From assembly GCF_043951865.1 (NCBI RefSeq), contig NZ_JBINJF010000008.1:62001-126000 (forward strand): 64,000 nt of DNA. Reading direction: 5' to 3'. Position numbers and translations under genes: made by a program. The notes beneath the pieces were generated by a model that did not search any database, was not told the DNA's origin, and saw only the letters and a program-made list of their open reading frames with translations. Below, piece by piece: positions 25,106 through 33,968 of the stretch (its first letter is position 1; each line of letters opens with the position of its first letter). Origin of the DNA: JAMQKA01 sp043951865 (GTDB lineage: Bacteria > Bacteroidota > Rhodothermia > Balneolales > Balneolaceae).

Positions 25106-25209
25106 CTTTGCAAAACCCCGGTTCCTCGACCTGAGGGAGTTGTACTCCCGTTTAAAAGGTCAATAAGGCCGGTGGCACAATCCCCAACAACATAGCAGGT
25201 TCTGCAAAG
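25106..25209. repeat. Dispersed structured repeat, copy 2 of 3
   Basis: This 104-bp copy has terminal repeats CTTTGCAAAACC (25106-25117) and GGTTCTGCAAAG (25198-25209) and the shared hairpin GGGAGT-TGT-ACTCCC. Its second half (GGCACAATCCCCAAC) has diverged, so the long second stem of copy 1 is weaker here. It begins 18 bp after the polX stop codon. Confidence 0.85.
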
Positions 25210-25556
25210 CTTCCTTGAAGTGGATTTTGGAAACACCGTTGTTTTGGCTAGTTTCGTGATTTTCGCAAAGCTCTTTTTGAACTTACCTTTGAGACACTGA
25301 TATTTTGCGCATGGAATCATTAACACCTTCTGCTGGTTCCCTGTGTAAAGCGACAAGCCGGTCCGTCACTACTGATGTCACGAACGGGCCGACTTGCAAC
25401 CGATCCCGGAGTGTTCACCTGGGAATTTGAGCTGTAAATCATTTAGCTATCGAGGGGCTCAAGTAACATATTCTTTAGTGAATAACCCGGGCTGCGAAAT
25501 TTATGGGAATTGGTATTAACTCAAATCATTAATTAAACCATTATTCAGGGACAATC
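25210..25556. other. Intergenic, no gene; imperfect hairpin
   Basis: An imperfect stem CAAGCCGGTCCGT / ACGGGCCGACTTG lies near 25357-25400. It has no U-tract and no match to a known RNA that I can name. The remainder is the AT-rich leader of the aldo/keto reductase gene. Confidence 0.35.
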
Positions 25557-26555
25557 ATGAAATACAGAACACTTGGCGATACCGATTTGGAACTTTCAGT
25601 GGTAACATTCGGCGCCTGGGCGGCCGGCGGCTGGATGTGGGGCGGAACCGAGCAGAATGACGCCGTGGATGCCATCCGTGCATCTTATGACCTCGGCGTC
25701 ACCTCAATCGATACCGCGCCGGTATACGGACAGGGACTCAGTGAAAAAATTGTGGGAGATGCTATTAAAGACATCCCGCGCGACAAGGTTCAGATTCTTA
25801 CCAAATACGGCCTTCGCTGGGATACTGACAAAGGAACCTTCTACTTCAAAAGCAAAGACAACGACGGCAACGATATCGACATTCACAAATACGCCGGTAA
25901 AGAGGCGATCATTAAGGAATGCGAGGAAAGCCTGCAGCGGCTCGGTACCGATTATATTGATCTGTACCAAATTCACTGGCCGGACCCTTCGACACCTATC
26001 GAGGAGACGATGGAAGCGGTACTGAAACTCAAGGAGCAGGGAAAAATCCGCGAGGCCGGCGTCTGCAATTACAGTGCCGAGCAGATGAAAACCGCCGAAA
26101 AAACGATCAAGCTCGCCTCCAACCAGGTTCCATACAGCATGGTGCGGCGCGATATCGAAGAAGAAGTTGTGCCCTACTGTATTCAAAACAACAAGGGCAT
26201 CCTGGCCTATAGCCCCTTTCAGCGGGGCCTGCTCACCGGCAAGATGAGCCCGGGATACGAATTCGGGGAGGGCGACACCCGAGCCAACGAAGTGTACTAT
26301 ACCGATGAGAACATCCGCCGGACCAACGCGATGCTTGAGAAGATCAAACCGATTGCCGAAGACAAAGGGGCCACGCTGCCGCAACTGGTTATCCAGTGGA
26401 CGATCCAGCAACCCGGCATCACCATTGCCCTGGTGGGAGCCCGCACGCCCGAACAGTCTACACAGAACGCCAAGGCAGCCGACCTTGAGCTGACCAAGGA
26501 TGAACTCAAATTCATTAACCAGCAGATTGAAGAGCTTGAGCTGGAAAAAGACTAA
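25557..26555 (+). CDS. Aldo/keto reductase
   Basis: This 332-aa NADPH-dependent oxidoreductase has the aldo/keto barrel. The catalytic tetrad is visible: Asp in GVTSIDTAPVYG, Tyr in the same motif, Lys in ILTKYG and His in YQIHWPD. The C-terminal cofactor segment IALVGARTPEQ is typical. Length and motifs fit the general AKR group related to YghZ/Tas-type proteins. Substrate is not predictable; carbonyl detoxification is common. It is monocistronic, with a foldback and a convergent terminator after it. Confidence 0.93.
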   Translation: MKYRTLGDTDLELSVVTFGAWAAGGWMWGGTEQNDAVDAIRASYDLGVTSIDTAPVYGQGLSEKIVGDAIKDIPRDKVQILTKYGLRWDTDKGTFYFKSKDNDGNDIDIHKYAGKEAIIKECEESLQRLGTDYIDLYQIHWPDPSTPIEETMEAVLKLKEQGKIREAGVCNYSAEQMKTAEKTIKLASNQVPYSMVRRDIEEEVVPYCIQNNKGILAYSPFQRGLLTGKMSPGYEFGEGDTRANEVYYTDENIRRTNAMLEKIKPIAEDKGATLPQLVIQWTIQQPGITIALVGARTPEQSTQNAKAADLELTKDELKFINQQIEELELEKD

Positions 26556-26671
26556 GAGAGCGGTTCCAGTGCCTCGATTTGCCCGTCGGCACGGCCAGAC
26601 AGGCGAACCGAACGCTGTTAAACTCGTTCGGTTACAGATCGAGGGCAGGATTTCTCACCAAGAAATTTGTT

Positions 26672-26754
26672 TTTCAGCAAGGCGAAGGGCAAAGGGCCGC
26701 GCAGACGTACGTTGGTACGTTGAACCGGTGATTTGTCCTTCAACGCAGCTGAAA
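26672..26754. repeat. Intergenic foldback element with apical hairpin
   Basis: An imperfect ~23-nt stem (TTTCAGC..GAAGG.CAAA against TTTGTCCTTC..GCTGAAA) encloses a perfect apical hairpin ACGTAC-GTTG-GTACGT (26705-26720). The sequence resembles widespread intergenic REP/foldback units. No second copy was found in this window. Confidence 0.5.
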
Positions 26755-26917
26755 GGCCCATTTCGCAGCCTATTACAGACTGTAATGATAATTGGGCAGT
26801 AAAAAATGGGATAAGTTATGGTCATCCATAAAGTTACATGATTTTATCCAGAATACTCGTGAGAAATCCGGGCCAGGGCCGGTAAAGCCATCTCTTGAAC
26901 AGCTCTTCGATATAATT

Positions 26918-26957
26918 AAACCTCCGCGGTTTTGAAAGCCGCGGAGGTTTTTATTTT
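26918..26957. terminator. Strong bidirectional intrinsic terminator
   Basis: CCTCCGCGG (26921-26929) pairs with CCGCGGAGG (26939-26947), extended by AAA/TTT, and is followed by TTTTTATTTT on the plus strand. It lies between the convergent aldo/keto reductase and symporter genes and can serve both. Confidence 0.85.
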
Positions 26958-26973
26958 AGTTCAATTAATGCCG

Positions 26974-28725
26974 TCAGCCGGTGAAGTAGAGATAGGCGGC
27001 CAATATCAGCGCAATAACCAGGCCCGACATCGCCACATCTCTCCAATCCCAGCTGGCTCTGTTTTCCGATCGGTCCTCATCTGAAAGCGTACCGTAGGTA
27101 AGTCCGGCTATCTTTTCGTAGGAGGGAGGAGCAGTCATATAACTGACACCCACCATCACCAGGATGCAGACCAGGAAGATTCCGAGGCTGTAGTACTGGA
27201 AGAAAATGTTATTGATAATCCAGAAAAATGACCCTTCCTGGTAGCTGAACCCGTCAATCAGCATCGCCGGGGTATCAACGGCCAGGCGAAAGATGCCGAG
27301 TGCAAAACCCACACCCAGGGCGGCCAGGCACCCCTCCTTGTTCAATCGTTTGTTATAAATTCCCAGGAAAAAGACGACAAAAATCGGCGGCGCCAGGTAG
27401 GACTGCACCCCCTGAAGGTAGTCATAAAGCCCCCGGCTCCCCTGGATGACCGGAATCCACAACAGACCGATGATCACCATAACCACGGTAGCCACCCGGC
27501 CCATCCACACCAGGTGCTGCTCGGAGGCATCCGGTTTAAGACGGGAATAGAAGTCCATGGTAAACAGCGTGGAAGAGGCATTAAAAACGCCGGCCAGCGA
27601 GCTCATCAGCGCTGCAAGCAACCCTGCAACTACAATGCCGCGGATACCGATCGGGAGAATATGGGCTACCAGCAGCGGAAAGGCCGCCTGGGCATTCTCG
27701 CGCACCAGTTCGCCGTTTTGCATCATCTCGTTTTGGAGGGCCGTAACCTCTCCCGTTTTGGCCAGGGCAAATGCAATAATTCCGGGAATAATGAAAATGA
27801 ATACGGGAAGAAGCTTCAGGAAAGCAGCCGCTATGGACCCACGGCGCGCCTGTGTAATATTGGCGGCTCCCAGCGTACGCTGCACAATATACTGGTCGGT
27901 AGTCCAGTACCAGAGGCCCACAATGGGTGCGGCAAACAGCATTCCCAGCCAGGGATAGTTATTATTAAAATACCACGCCATCTGGTCGGGCTCCTTCACG
28001 GGCGCCCAGGTTGCCGCAACGCCTTCCGGGGTCAGGGGCTTCCAGAGGTTGAACATCTCTGATCCCACAATGTTATACAGCCGGTTCCATCCCCCGACGG
28101 CATCCAGCCCGTAGATAAGCACCAACAGCGAACCGACAACCAGGACCAACGTCTGCAGCGCCTCCGTATAGGCAACCGCCCGAAGTCCACCGAGCACCGT
28201 ATAGATACCGGTAAACACGATAACAAGGATGGAACCGATCCAGAAACTGTTCATCCCCATGAAACTTACATCGGGGAGCAGCACGCTGAAGACGACCCCG
28301 CCTGCAAAAATACCAACGGCAATTTTCGTCAACACGTAAGCAACCAGGGAGATAACCGACAATACGGAACGCGCGATGGGCGAAAACCGCTTTTCAAGGA
28401 ACTCCGGCATGGTAAACACCTTGGATCGCATATAAAACGGGACCATAACCCATCCCAGCACCAGCAGGCACCAGGCGTGCAGCTCATAATGCGCCATGGC
28501 AACACCATCGGTGGCACCGGACCCCGCCAGCCCCACCAGGTGCTCGGAACCGATGTTGGAAGCAAAAATTGAGGCCCCCACGATAAACCATCCCAGGTGC
28601 CTGCCCGCCAGGAAGTAATCGGTGGAAGTGTCGGTTTTTTGCCTGATCACCCACCAGGCAAGCACAACGAGTATTAAAAAGTATATCGCAATGACAATCC
28701 AGTCAATAGCTGCAAGTGTACCCAT
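26974..28725 (-). CDS. Sodium/solute symporter (SSS family, SGLT-like)
   Basis: This 583-aa protein has about 14 membrane helices. The N-terminal pattern DYFLAGRHLGWFIVGASIFASNIGSEHLVG is the SSS/SGLT signature (TM2, sodium and substrate region), followed by MPEFLEKRFSP. Length and sequence fit the SGLT-type branch that imports glucose, galactose or similar sugars with Na+. The substrate cannot be fixed. A good SD (AGAGGAG) lies six bases before ATG 28725. It is monocistronic, and the shared terminator follows its stop. Confidence 0.93.
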   Translation of the reverse strand: MGTLAAIDWIVIAIYFLILVVLAWWVIRQKTDTSTDYFLAGRHLGWFIVGASIFASNIGSEHLVGLAGSGATDGVAMAHYELHAWCLLVLGWVMVPFYMRSKVFTMPEFLEKRFSPIARSVLSVISLVAYVLTKIAVGIFAGGVVFSVLLPDVSFMGMNSFWIGSILVIVFTGIYTVLGGLRAVAYTEALQTLVLVVGSLLVLIYGLDAVGGWNRLYNIVGSEMFNLWKPLTPEGVAATWAPVKEPDQMAWYFNNNYPWLGMLFAAPIVGLWYWTTDQYIVQRTLGAANITQARRGSIAAAFLKLLPVFIFIIPGIIAFALAKTGEVTALQNEMMQNGELVRENAQAAFPLLVAHILPIGIRGIVVAGLLAALMSSLAGVFNASSTLFTMDFYSRLKPDASEQHLVWMGRVATVVMVIIGLLWIPVIQGSRGLYDYLQGVQSYLAPPIFVVFFLGIYNKRLNKEGCLAALGVGFALGIFRLAVDTPAMLIDGFSYQEGSFFWIINNIFFQYYSLGIFLVCILVMVGVSYMTAPPSYEKIAGLTYGTLSDEDRSENRASWDWRDVAMSGLVIALILAAYLYFTG

Positions 28726-29064
28726 AGATCTCCTCTGCGAATTAGTTTAAAATTGCGGCATGTATTTCTGCCTTCCCAAATAAATGGACGTCCTTTCAAC
28801 GTCGTAACCCTTAGTATTCCCTGCACCGGGACTGGCTCTATTCCCGATTTTAACGCACGTGTTTTCCGATTCAATACCACGCAAACCTGCCGGCCTCATC
28901 GGGAATGAAACCGTTTCTTTTGCACTTAATATGGTATCTGGGAGCAATCGTGCGCCCAAAAATCCAAGTTAATATGGGAGTATTTGATAAAAAATCCAAC
29001 CTGCCCCTGTACAAATACCCTTATTCTGCCCTGCAGCGACAACCCGTTCTTCCGGGCAGAAGCT
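28726..29064. other. 339-bp gap, no recognised gene
   Basis: This is the leader of the symporter gene (SD at its edge) and the 3' flank of the VOC gene. I saw no convincing ORF, hairpin terminator or known RNA. Confidence 0.4.
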
Positions 29065-29448
29065 TCACAGCATCGGCTCGGACCGCTTGCAGAGCTGGAT
29101 CGCCAGTCCCCAGGGATCCCTGAGCATCACCAGGCGGGAGCCATCCTCCAGCGTTTCGTCGCTGACAAGAGATGCCCCGGCGTCAAGCAGCCGGTCCCGA
29201 TCCTGGTCCGGATTTTCGGAACAAAAAGCCAGGTGCAACGTCAGCGGATCCATCGCGTCATAATCCGGCACCCGGCTCGCGGGATTATTATACAGCTCAA
29301 TCATCACCGAGCCGCTGCTGTCGGCCAAAAAATGCATCTGCGGAGGCTCCTCCACTTTTTTGACGATCGACATCTCCAGGTGCTCGACATACCATCGGGC
29401 TGTTTCAATAGGATCTTCAACGTTAAACGCAATGTGTTCAATTTTCAT
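29065..29448 (-). CDS. VOC-superfamily (glyoxalase-like) protein
   Basis: This 127-aa single-domain cytoplasmic protein has two beta-alpha-beta-beta-beta modules. The N-terminal MKIEHIAFNVEDPIETARWY holds the first metal-type His; Glu appears in GSVMIELYN, a further His in LHLAFC and a C-terminal DPWGLAIQLCKR. Such proteins include glyoxalases, fosfomycin-resistance enzymes and isomerases; the reaction cannot be assigned. It is a small single gene. A repeat copy starts 67 bp upstream of its start codon. Confidence 0.88.
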   Translation of the reverse strand: MKIEHIAFNVEDPIETARWYVEHLEMSIVKKVEEPPQMHFLADSSGSVMIELYNNPASRVPDYDAMDPLTLHLAFCSENPDQDRDRLLDAGASLVSDETLEDGSRLVMLRDPWGLAIQLCKRSEPML

Positions 29449-29515
29449 AACCGGCTGTTTTTATATTATATAAGGTTTGTGAGCGTGATGTTCTGGCGTT
29501 TAGCCTGCAAGAGAA

Positions 29516-29624
29516 CTTTGCAAAACATTCGAACACCGTTCGGAGGGAGTTGTACTCCCGCTTTATGTGCTATACAAGATCGGTGGTACAACCACCTCCC
29601 AACCAAGCATCAGGTTCTGCAAAG
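29516..29624. repeat. Dispersed structured repeat, copy 3 of 3
   Basis: This 109-bp copy has CTTTGCAAAAC (29516 onward) and GGTTCTGCAAAG (29613-29624) as ends and the invariant GGGAGT-TGT-ACTCCC hairpin. Its second half forms a different perfect hairpin, GGTGGT-ACA-ACCACC, where copy 1 has a sequence complementary to the first hairpin. It lies between the VOC gene and the prmC operon. The next ~265 bp up to 29891 hold nothing else I recognise. Confidence 0.85.
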
Positions 29625-29891
29625 ACCTCAGCAAGGCATTTTTCCCAGGGTAGCCTGAAATCGTTCGGTTCTCTTCCTTTCAAAGCAGATCGCCTGGCAA
29701 AGCCGAAGAGGTATAAGAAACATGGAATTTTGCTTGAAAAACACAATCGGCAATCTGACTTTTTTATCATTCCCGTATCATCTATATTTTATGCACATTT
29801 ACATTGGTGAGATTTGACTATTGTCAAGATAAGATGTTTATTCAGGCTGTTTAGTATCTTATCAAACCAATTCAGATTTTTACAACAAAAT

Positions 29892-30281
29892 ATGAATACA
29901 GTCAGCAAATTTTTGGTTTTTGGTCCGGCCGGTACGTTGCACCGCATGCCTGAACAGCTTTTTAGGGAAATTGAGCCAAAATATTTGTATAAGTATGAAT
30001 CTTCCGATCATGACGATGTGGTTCATGTGGCGGTTTATGAAGAGTACGAAAAGCAAATCAATGCAAGTGTCACCCTCACTTGTGTTATCGAGTGCACAGG
30101 CAAGGAAAATCGGTTTGAATTAAAAAAGACCGGCGGGCGCATGGGCTTTCGCGGAAGCTCCCTGGATGAAGAAAAGCGCACTATTGACGATGAAGTGACC
30201 GATTTTATATTGGATTTCTCCAAGCGATTTGGACTCACCGTGCAAGAGGTAAAAGAGACCAAATCTGAAGAAGAATCTTAA
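29892..30281 (+). CDS. Hypothetical protein upstream of prmC
   Basis: This is a 129-aa soluble protein from ATG 29892; the frame is open 78 bp further upstream, but that part looks non-coding. It has mixed alpha/beta composition, with a patterned central region (DDVVHVAVYEEYEKQINASV, then TLTCVIECTG) that could be a small beta-sheet domain, and an acidic Lys/Glu-rich tail. I recognise no family or catalytic motif. It ends 12 bp before prmC and is probably co-transcribed with it, so a translation-related role is possible but unproven. Confidence 0.75.
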   Translation: MNTVSKFLVFGPAGTLHRMPEQLFREIEPKYLYKYESSDHDDVVHVAVYEEYEKQINASVTLTCVIECTGKENRFELKKTGGRMGFRGSSLDEEKRTIDDEVTDFILDFSKRFGLTVQEVKETKSEEES

Positions 30282-30293
30282 TCCACCTCTTCT

Positions 30294-31166
30294 ATGAGTA
30301 ACCCGCCCCGGGACTGGACGGTCCTTTCGATGCTTGAATGGGGCACCGACTACTTCAAGAGCAAAAGGATTCCCGATCCACGGCACAGCATTGAATGGCT
30401 GCTGGCCGAAGTACTCGATGTTAAACGGCTGGACCTGTACCTCAAATTTGACCGCCCCCTTTCGGACGGCGAACTCGATGAGTTGCGCCCCCTGGTCAAA
30501 CGGCGGGCCCGGCACGAACCCCTGCAGTATATTATCGGGTATACCGACTTTATGAATGCCCGCATCAAGGTAAACCCGGAGGTTTTGATCCCCCGCATTG
30601 AAACCGAACAGCTGGTAGAAATAATACTGGATGACCATCCTGATACCGGGGACAACAAAAAGGTCCTCGATATCGGTACCGGTTCCGGTTGCATCCCCGT
30701 TGCCCTAAAACAGGAGCGGCCCGGCTGGGAACTGTTTGCCATCGACATATCGGAGGGGGCGCTCGCGGTTGCCCGGGAGAATGCACGCGAGCAGAATGCA
30801 GATATCACCTTCTCGCAGGGCAATATCGAAGACTGGGAAGCCCTTGACCTGGCCGACCAATTCGACATTATTGTCTCCAATCCCCCGTACGTGCTCCCCG
30901 AAGAGAAAGAGGCGCTGGAAAAGCAGGTGGTGGAACATGAACCTGCGGTTGCGCTATTCACCGATAATATGAGCCGGATCTACAACAGCATCATCCGGTA
31001 TGCCGGGCAGACTCTCCCCCCGTGCGGGCACCTCTACCTTGAACTGCACGAGCTGCATGCCGAAGAGATCAAGTCGCTTTTCCCCGCCGTGCAATGGGAG
31101 GTCACTGTTGAGAGCGACTATGAAAAAAAAGCTCGTTTTATCAAGGCCAAATATACCGGCAGTTAA
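30294..31166 (+). CDS. prmC: Peptide chain release factor N5-glutamine methyltransferase PrmC
   Basis: This 290-aa SAM-dependent methyltransferase methylates the GGQ glutamine of release factors RF1/RF2. It has the PrmC N-terminal helical domain (about 1-80, with EWLLAEVLDVKRLDLYL). The SAM motif VLDIGTGSGCIPVAL and the signature SNPPYVLPEE near residue 195 identify the glutamine-methylating NPPY family. IPRIETEQLVE just before the SAM site is a PrmC-specific block. Length is normal. A 388-bp gap with DnaA boxes separates it from dnaA. Confidence 0.96.
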   Translation: MSNPPRDWTVLSMLEWGTDYFKSKRIPDPRHSIEWLLAEVLDVKRLDLYLKFDRPLSDGELDELRPLVKRRARHEPLQYIIGYTDFMNARIKVNPEVLIPRIETEQLVEIILDDHPDTGDNKKVLDIGTGSGCIPVALKQERPGWELFAIDISEGALAVARENAREQNADITFSQGNIEDWEALDLADQFDIIVSNPPYVLPEEKEALEKQVVEHEPAVALFTDNMSRIYNSIIRYAGQTLPPCGHLYLELHELHAEEIKSLFPAVQWEVTVESDYEKKARFIKAKYTGS

Positions 31167-31209
31167 CGGTTTCAGCCGTAATCCCTCCTGCAAAAGTGTG
31201 CAAAATTTT

Positions 31210-31510
31210 CATTGTTAACTTTATGTGGATAACTTGTTGAAAAGTTTTTGAGCGGGTGGTTCCCAGTGTTAGGTTAACGTAAAATCTGTGTTAGCGGATT
31301 ATTATGAGGTGTCAAGGTTTTTTTTACAAAATCATTGGAAAAACACTAAATATATGCCTCCCAATAATTTACACTGTTTAGTTAATTGTGGATAACTTTT
31401 GGATAACACGCCTTATTTTTTTTGACATCTGTCCCTGAAATTATCATTTTCGTCTCAGTATTACAGAAGCATTTGCCCCTATTTGTGTGGATAACTGTCT
31501 TGGTAAGCTA
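31210..31510. other. Probable chromosomal replication origin (oriC)
   Basis: Three perfect DnaA boxes, all read as TGTGGATAA on the plus strand (the complement of TTATCCACA), occur at 31224-31232, 31387-31395 and 31486-31494. A one-mismatch box lies at 31398-31406. Between the first and second lies an AT-rich stretch (about 31310-31385) that could serve as the unwinding region. The cluster lies in the 388-bp gap directly upstream of dnaA, a usual oriC position. The function is inferred. Confidence 0.75.
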
Positions 31511-31554
31511 TAGTGTAGAACTCTAATTCTTTATTTCTAAGGAGGTCAAGGGAA

Positions 31555-33003
31555 TTGAATATTAATTCCGCTGATACGGCATGGGAGAAGTGTCTTGATA
31601 TTATTCAGGACAACATCAGCTATCAGAAATATACGTCGTGGTTTGAACCCATTAAACCTGTCAAGCTCGAGGATAACACCTTAACCATACAAGTTCCCAG
31701 CCAGTTCTGGTACGAGTGGCTAGAAGAACATTATTACGGGATGTTGCGCTCTACCCTGGCCAAAGTACTGGGCGATGACGGGAAACTTGAATATTCGGTG
31801 GTACTCGAAAAGTCTGAGGATGACACCGGAACACGCTCGGTACGGCTCCCCCAGCGACCGATGCCCCCCAGCAAGCAGCAACAGGATGTCGACGGATATG
31901 CTGAGTACAATCCGGGGAAAATTGAGAATCCTTTTGTAATCCCCGGGATACGGAAAACATCGATTGATCCGAACCTTAACACGAACTATGTATTTGAACG
32001 CTTTATAGAAGGAGACTGCAACCGCCTGGCTCGCTCGGCGGCCATCGCTATTTCTGAGAATCCCGGCAGCAACTCGTTTAATCCGTTTTTTGTATACGGT
32101 GGAACCGGGCTCGGCAAAACGCACCTGATCCAGAGTATCGGCAACAAGATCAAGCACGATTTCGGCAACGAGAAATCGGTTGTCTACGTATCTTCCGAAA
32201 GTTTCACCAATGAATTTGTGCAGTCGATCAGGAACAACCGCGCCAGCGAGTTTTCGATGTTCTACCGGCAGATCGAGGTGCTCATTATCGACGACATCCA
32301 GTTCTTCAGCGGCAAGGAGAAGACCCAGGAGGAGTTCTTTCATATTTTCAACGCCCTCCACCAGGATGGCAAGCAGATTATACTGAGCAGCGACCGCGCC
32401 CCGCGCGAGATCCCGGATATTGAAGAGCGGCTGATCTCCCGTTTCAGCTGGGGACTGAGTGCCGACCTGCAGATCCCGGAATATGAAACGCGCTACGCCA
32501 TACTTGAAAAAAAGGCACTCGACAACGGTATTGAGCTCTCTCACGACATCCTGGAGTTCATCGCCCACAATTTCAAATCGAACGTGCGCGACCTGGAGGG
32601 GGCCATCATCAAGCTGTTGGCCCACGCTTCGTTGCAGCACGAGGACGACCTGGATCTGGCCATAGCCAAGCGGGTGCTAAAAGACATGGTAAAGGAATCA
32701 AACACACAAATCTCGATCGAGCAGATCCAGACCTATGTGTGCGAATACTTCGGCATAGATACCAACAAGGTGCGCGAAAAGACGCGAAAACAGGAGATCG
32801 TGGAAGCGCGCCAGATTGCCATGTACCTGGCCAAGCAGTTTACCGACTCCAGCCTGAAAACCATCGGACTTCACTTTGGCGGGCGCGACCATTCCACCGT
32901 TATCCACGCCATCCAGACCGTGGAGGAACGGATGCAAACCAGTCCCAAGCACAAGCGCATTGTAGAGGAGCTGCACCAGAAGATAGAGGTTGCCAGCCTG
33001 TAG
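31555..33003 (+). CDS. dnaA: Chromosomal replication initiator protein DnaA
   Basis: This is a 482-aa protein. The start is TTG 31555, chosen because a strong SD (AAGGAGG, ending 31545) sits 9-10 bases before it and the N-terminus aligns with domain I. Domain I covers about 1-80, a linker runs to about 135, the AAA+ domain has Walker A GGTGLGKTHL near 182-191 and Walker B VLIIDDIQFF, and the C-terminal DNA-binding domain carries the signature HFGGRDHSTVIHAI. It binds the DnaA boxes in the adjoining gap, which may also autoregulate the gene. Confidence 0.98.
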   Translation: MNINSADTAWEKCLDIIQDNISYQKYTSWFEPIKPVKLEDNTLTIQVPSQFWYEWLEEHYYGMLRSTLAKVLGDDGKLEYSVVLEKSEDDTGTRSVRLPQRPMPPSKQQQDVDGYAEYNPGKIENPFVIPGIRKTSIDPNLNTNYVFERFIEGDCNRLARSAAIAISENPGSNSFNPFFVYGGTGLGKTHLIQSIGNKIKHDFGNEKSVVYVSSESFTNEFVQSIRNNRASEFSMFYRQIEVLIIDDIQFFSGKEKTQEEFFHIFNALHQDGKQIILSSDRAPREIPDIEERLISRFSWGLSADLQIPEYETRYAILEKKALDNGIELSHDILEFIAHNFKSNVRDLEGAIIKLLAHASLQHEDDLDLAIAKRVLKDMVKESNTQISIEQIQTYVCEYFGIDTNKVREKTRKQEIVEARQIAMYLAKQFTDSSLKTIGLHFGGRDHSTVIHAIQTVEERMQTSPKHKRIVEELHQKIEVASL

Positions 33004-33101
33004 GAAGTAAAATTGGACTCAGGTATTAAGAATTGACAGGATGGGCGGCATCTCTAAGCGGGTTCCGTCCGGCGCTGAATGCTTTTGATATATTGCGACT
33101 C

Positions 33102-33494
33102 ATGACTCACGACCCAAGACTATCCTCTTATGACAATTTGATCCTTAATTCTCTGAAGTACCGTGGCAATCACGGCTTCTACGAGAAGGAACGCCGGGAG
33201 GGCAACGACTTTGAGGTGGACCTGGCGTTCAAGCTTGACCTGAAAACGGCGGCGCGGAATGATGACCTCTCCAAAACATTGAATTACGAGGAGGCGGAAG
33301 CGGTGGTCCGCGAAGTGATGGAGGGACCTTCCCAAAAATTGATCGAAACCTTAACCCTGAATATCGGGGAAATTCTCTTTGGTCGGTTTCCCGAAGTTCA
33401 ACATCTTAAGGTAAGTGTTCGAAAACTCGATCCCCCGTTGCAGGCGAAAACGAACTATTCAGAAGTAACAATGACATGGCAAAGGCAATCGTAG
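33102..33494 (+). CDS. folB: Dihydroneopterin aldolase
   Basis: I use ATG 33102, giving 130 residues, because the FolB core begins shortly after it (LSSYDNLILNSLKYRGNHGFYEKERREG). An earlier start at 33033 would add 23 residues without family support. The motif pair GFYEKERREGNDFEVDL and LNYEEAEAVVREV identifies FolB/FolX-type tunnelling-fold enzymes, with the catalytic Glu in the first block. It converts dihydroneopterin to 6-hydroxymethyl-dihydropterin in folate synthesis. It overlaps folK by 19 bp, so the two are coupled. Confidence 0.93.
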   Translation: MTHDPRLSSYDNLILNSLKYRGNHGFYEKERREGNDFEVDLAFKLDLKTAARNDDLSKTLNYEEAEAVVREVMEGPSQKLIETLTLNIGEILFGRFPEVQHLKVSVRKLDPPLQAKTNYSEVTMTWQRQS

Positions 33495-33964
33495 GCATCG
33501 GTTCCAATGTAGGGGACCGGCGCCGGCATCTCTCAAAAGCCAAATCTTTTCTTGCAGGCATTTCGGAATCTGCTGTCGCGGCCTCCTCGGTTTATGTAAG
33601 CGAGCCGGTCGGTCCCTCCGAGCGCAACTTCCTGAACGCCGTGGTGGCACTGCAAACCCGCCTCTCCCCCAAAGATTTTATCCGCCGGCTGAAGGAGTAT
33701 GAAGCCGAGCACGGCCGCCCGGCCAACCATCCGCGCTGGTCGCCCCGCACCATCGATCTCGACATTATTGCGTATGACGACCTGGTGCTTAGGGAGGAAT
33801 CGCTGGTCATACCGCACCCCGAGTACCGCGACCGCCTGTTTGTGCTGCTGCCGCTCAGGGAGCTGAATCCCGGGTGGATTGATCCCGAAACCAGTCAACC
33901 CATCGACGAACTGGTGGGAACAGCGGATTCACTCATTATCCACAAAACCGAATTATGCTGGTAA
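33476..33964 (+). CDS. folK: 2-amino-4-hydroxy-6-hydroxymethyldihydropteridine diphosphokinase
   Basis: This 162-aa HPPK enzyme catalyses pyrophosphate transfer from ATP to 6-hydroxymethyl-dihydropterin, the step after FolB. Motifs are canonical: GIGSNVGDRRRHL at the N-terminus, SSVYVSEPVG, NFLNAVVAL, and the magnesium-site signature RWSPRTIDLDIIAYDD with its two key aspartates, then IPHPEYRDRLFVLLPL. It overlaps folB and is followed after 4 bp by a deoxynucleoside kinase gene. folK and this kinase are adjacent or fused in several Bacteroidota. Confidence 0.97.
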   Translation: MAKAIVGIGSNVGDRRRHLSKAKSFLAGISESAVAASSVYVSEPVGPSERNFLNAVVALQTRLSPKDFIRRLKEYEAEHGRPANHPRWSPRTIDLDIIAYDDLVLREESLVIPHPEYRDRLFVLLPLRELNPGWIDPETSQPIDELVGTADSLIIHKTELCW

Positions 33965-33968
33965 CATA

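Noticed and set aside
31720..32640. 306-codon frame antisense to dnaA
   Set aside because: Shadow of dnaA; no motif, and dnaA is certain.
33033..33101. Upstream start for folB
   Set aside because: The extra 23 residues lack similarity to the FolB N-terminus, and the core begins right after ATG 33102.
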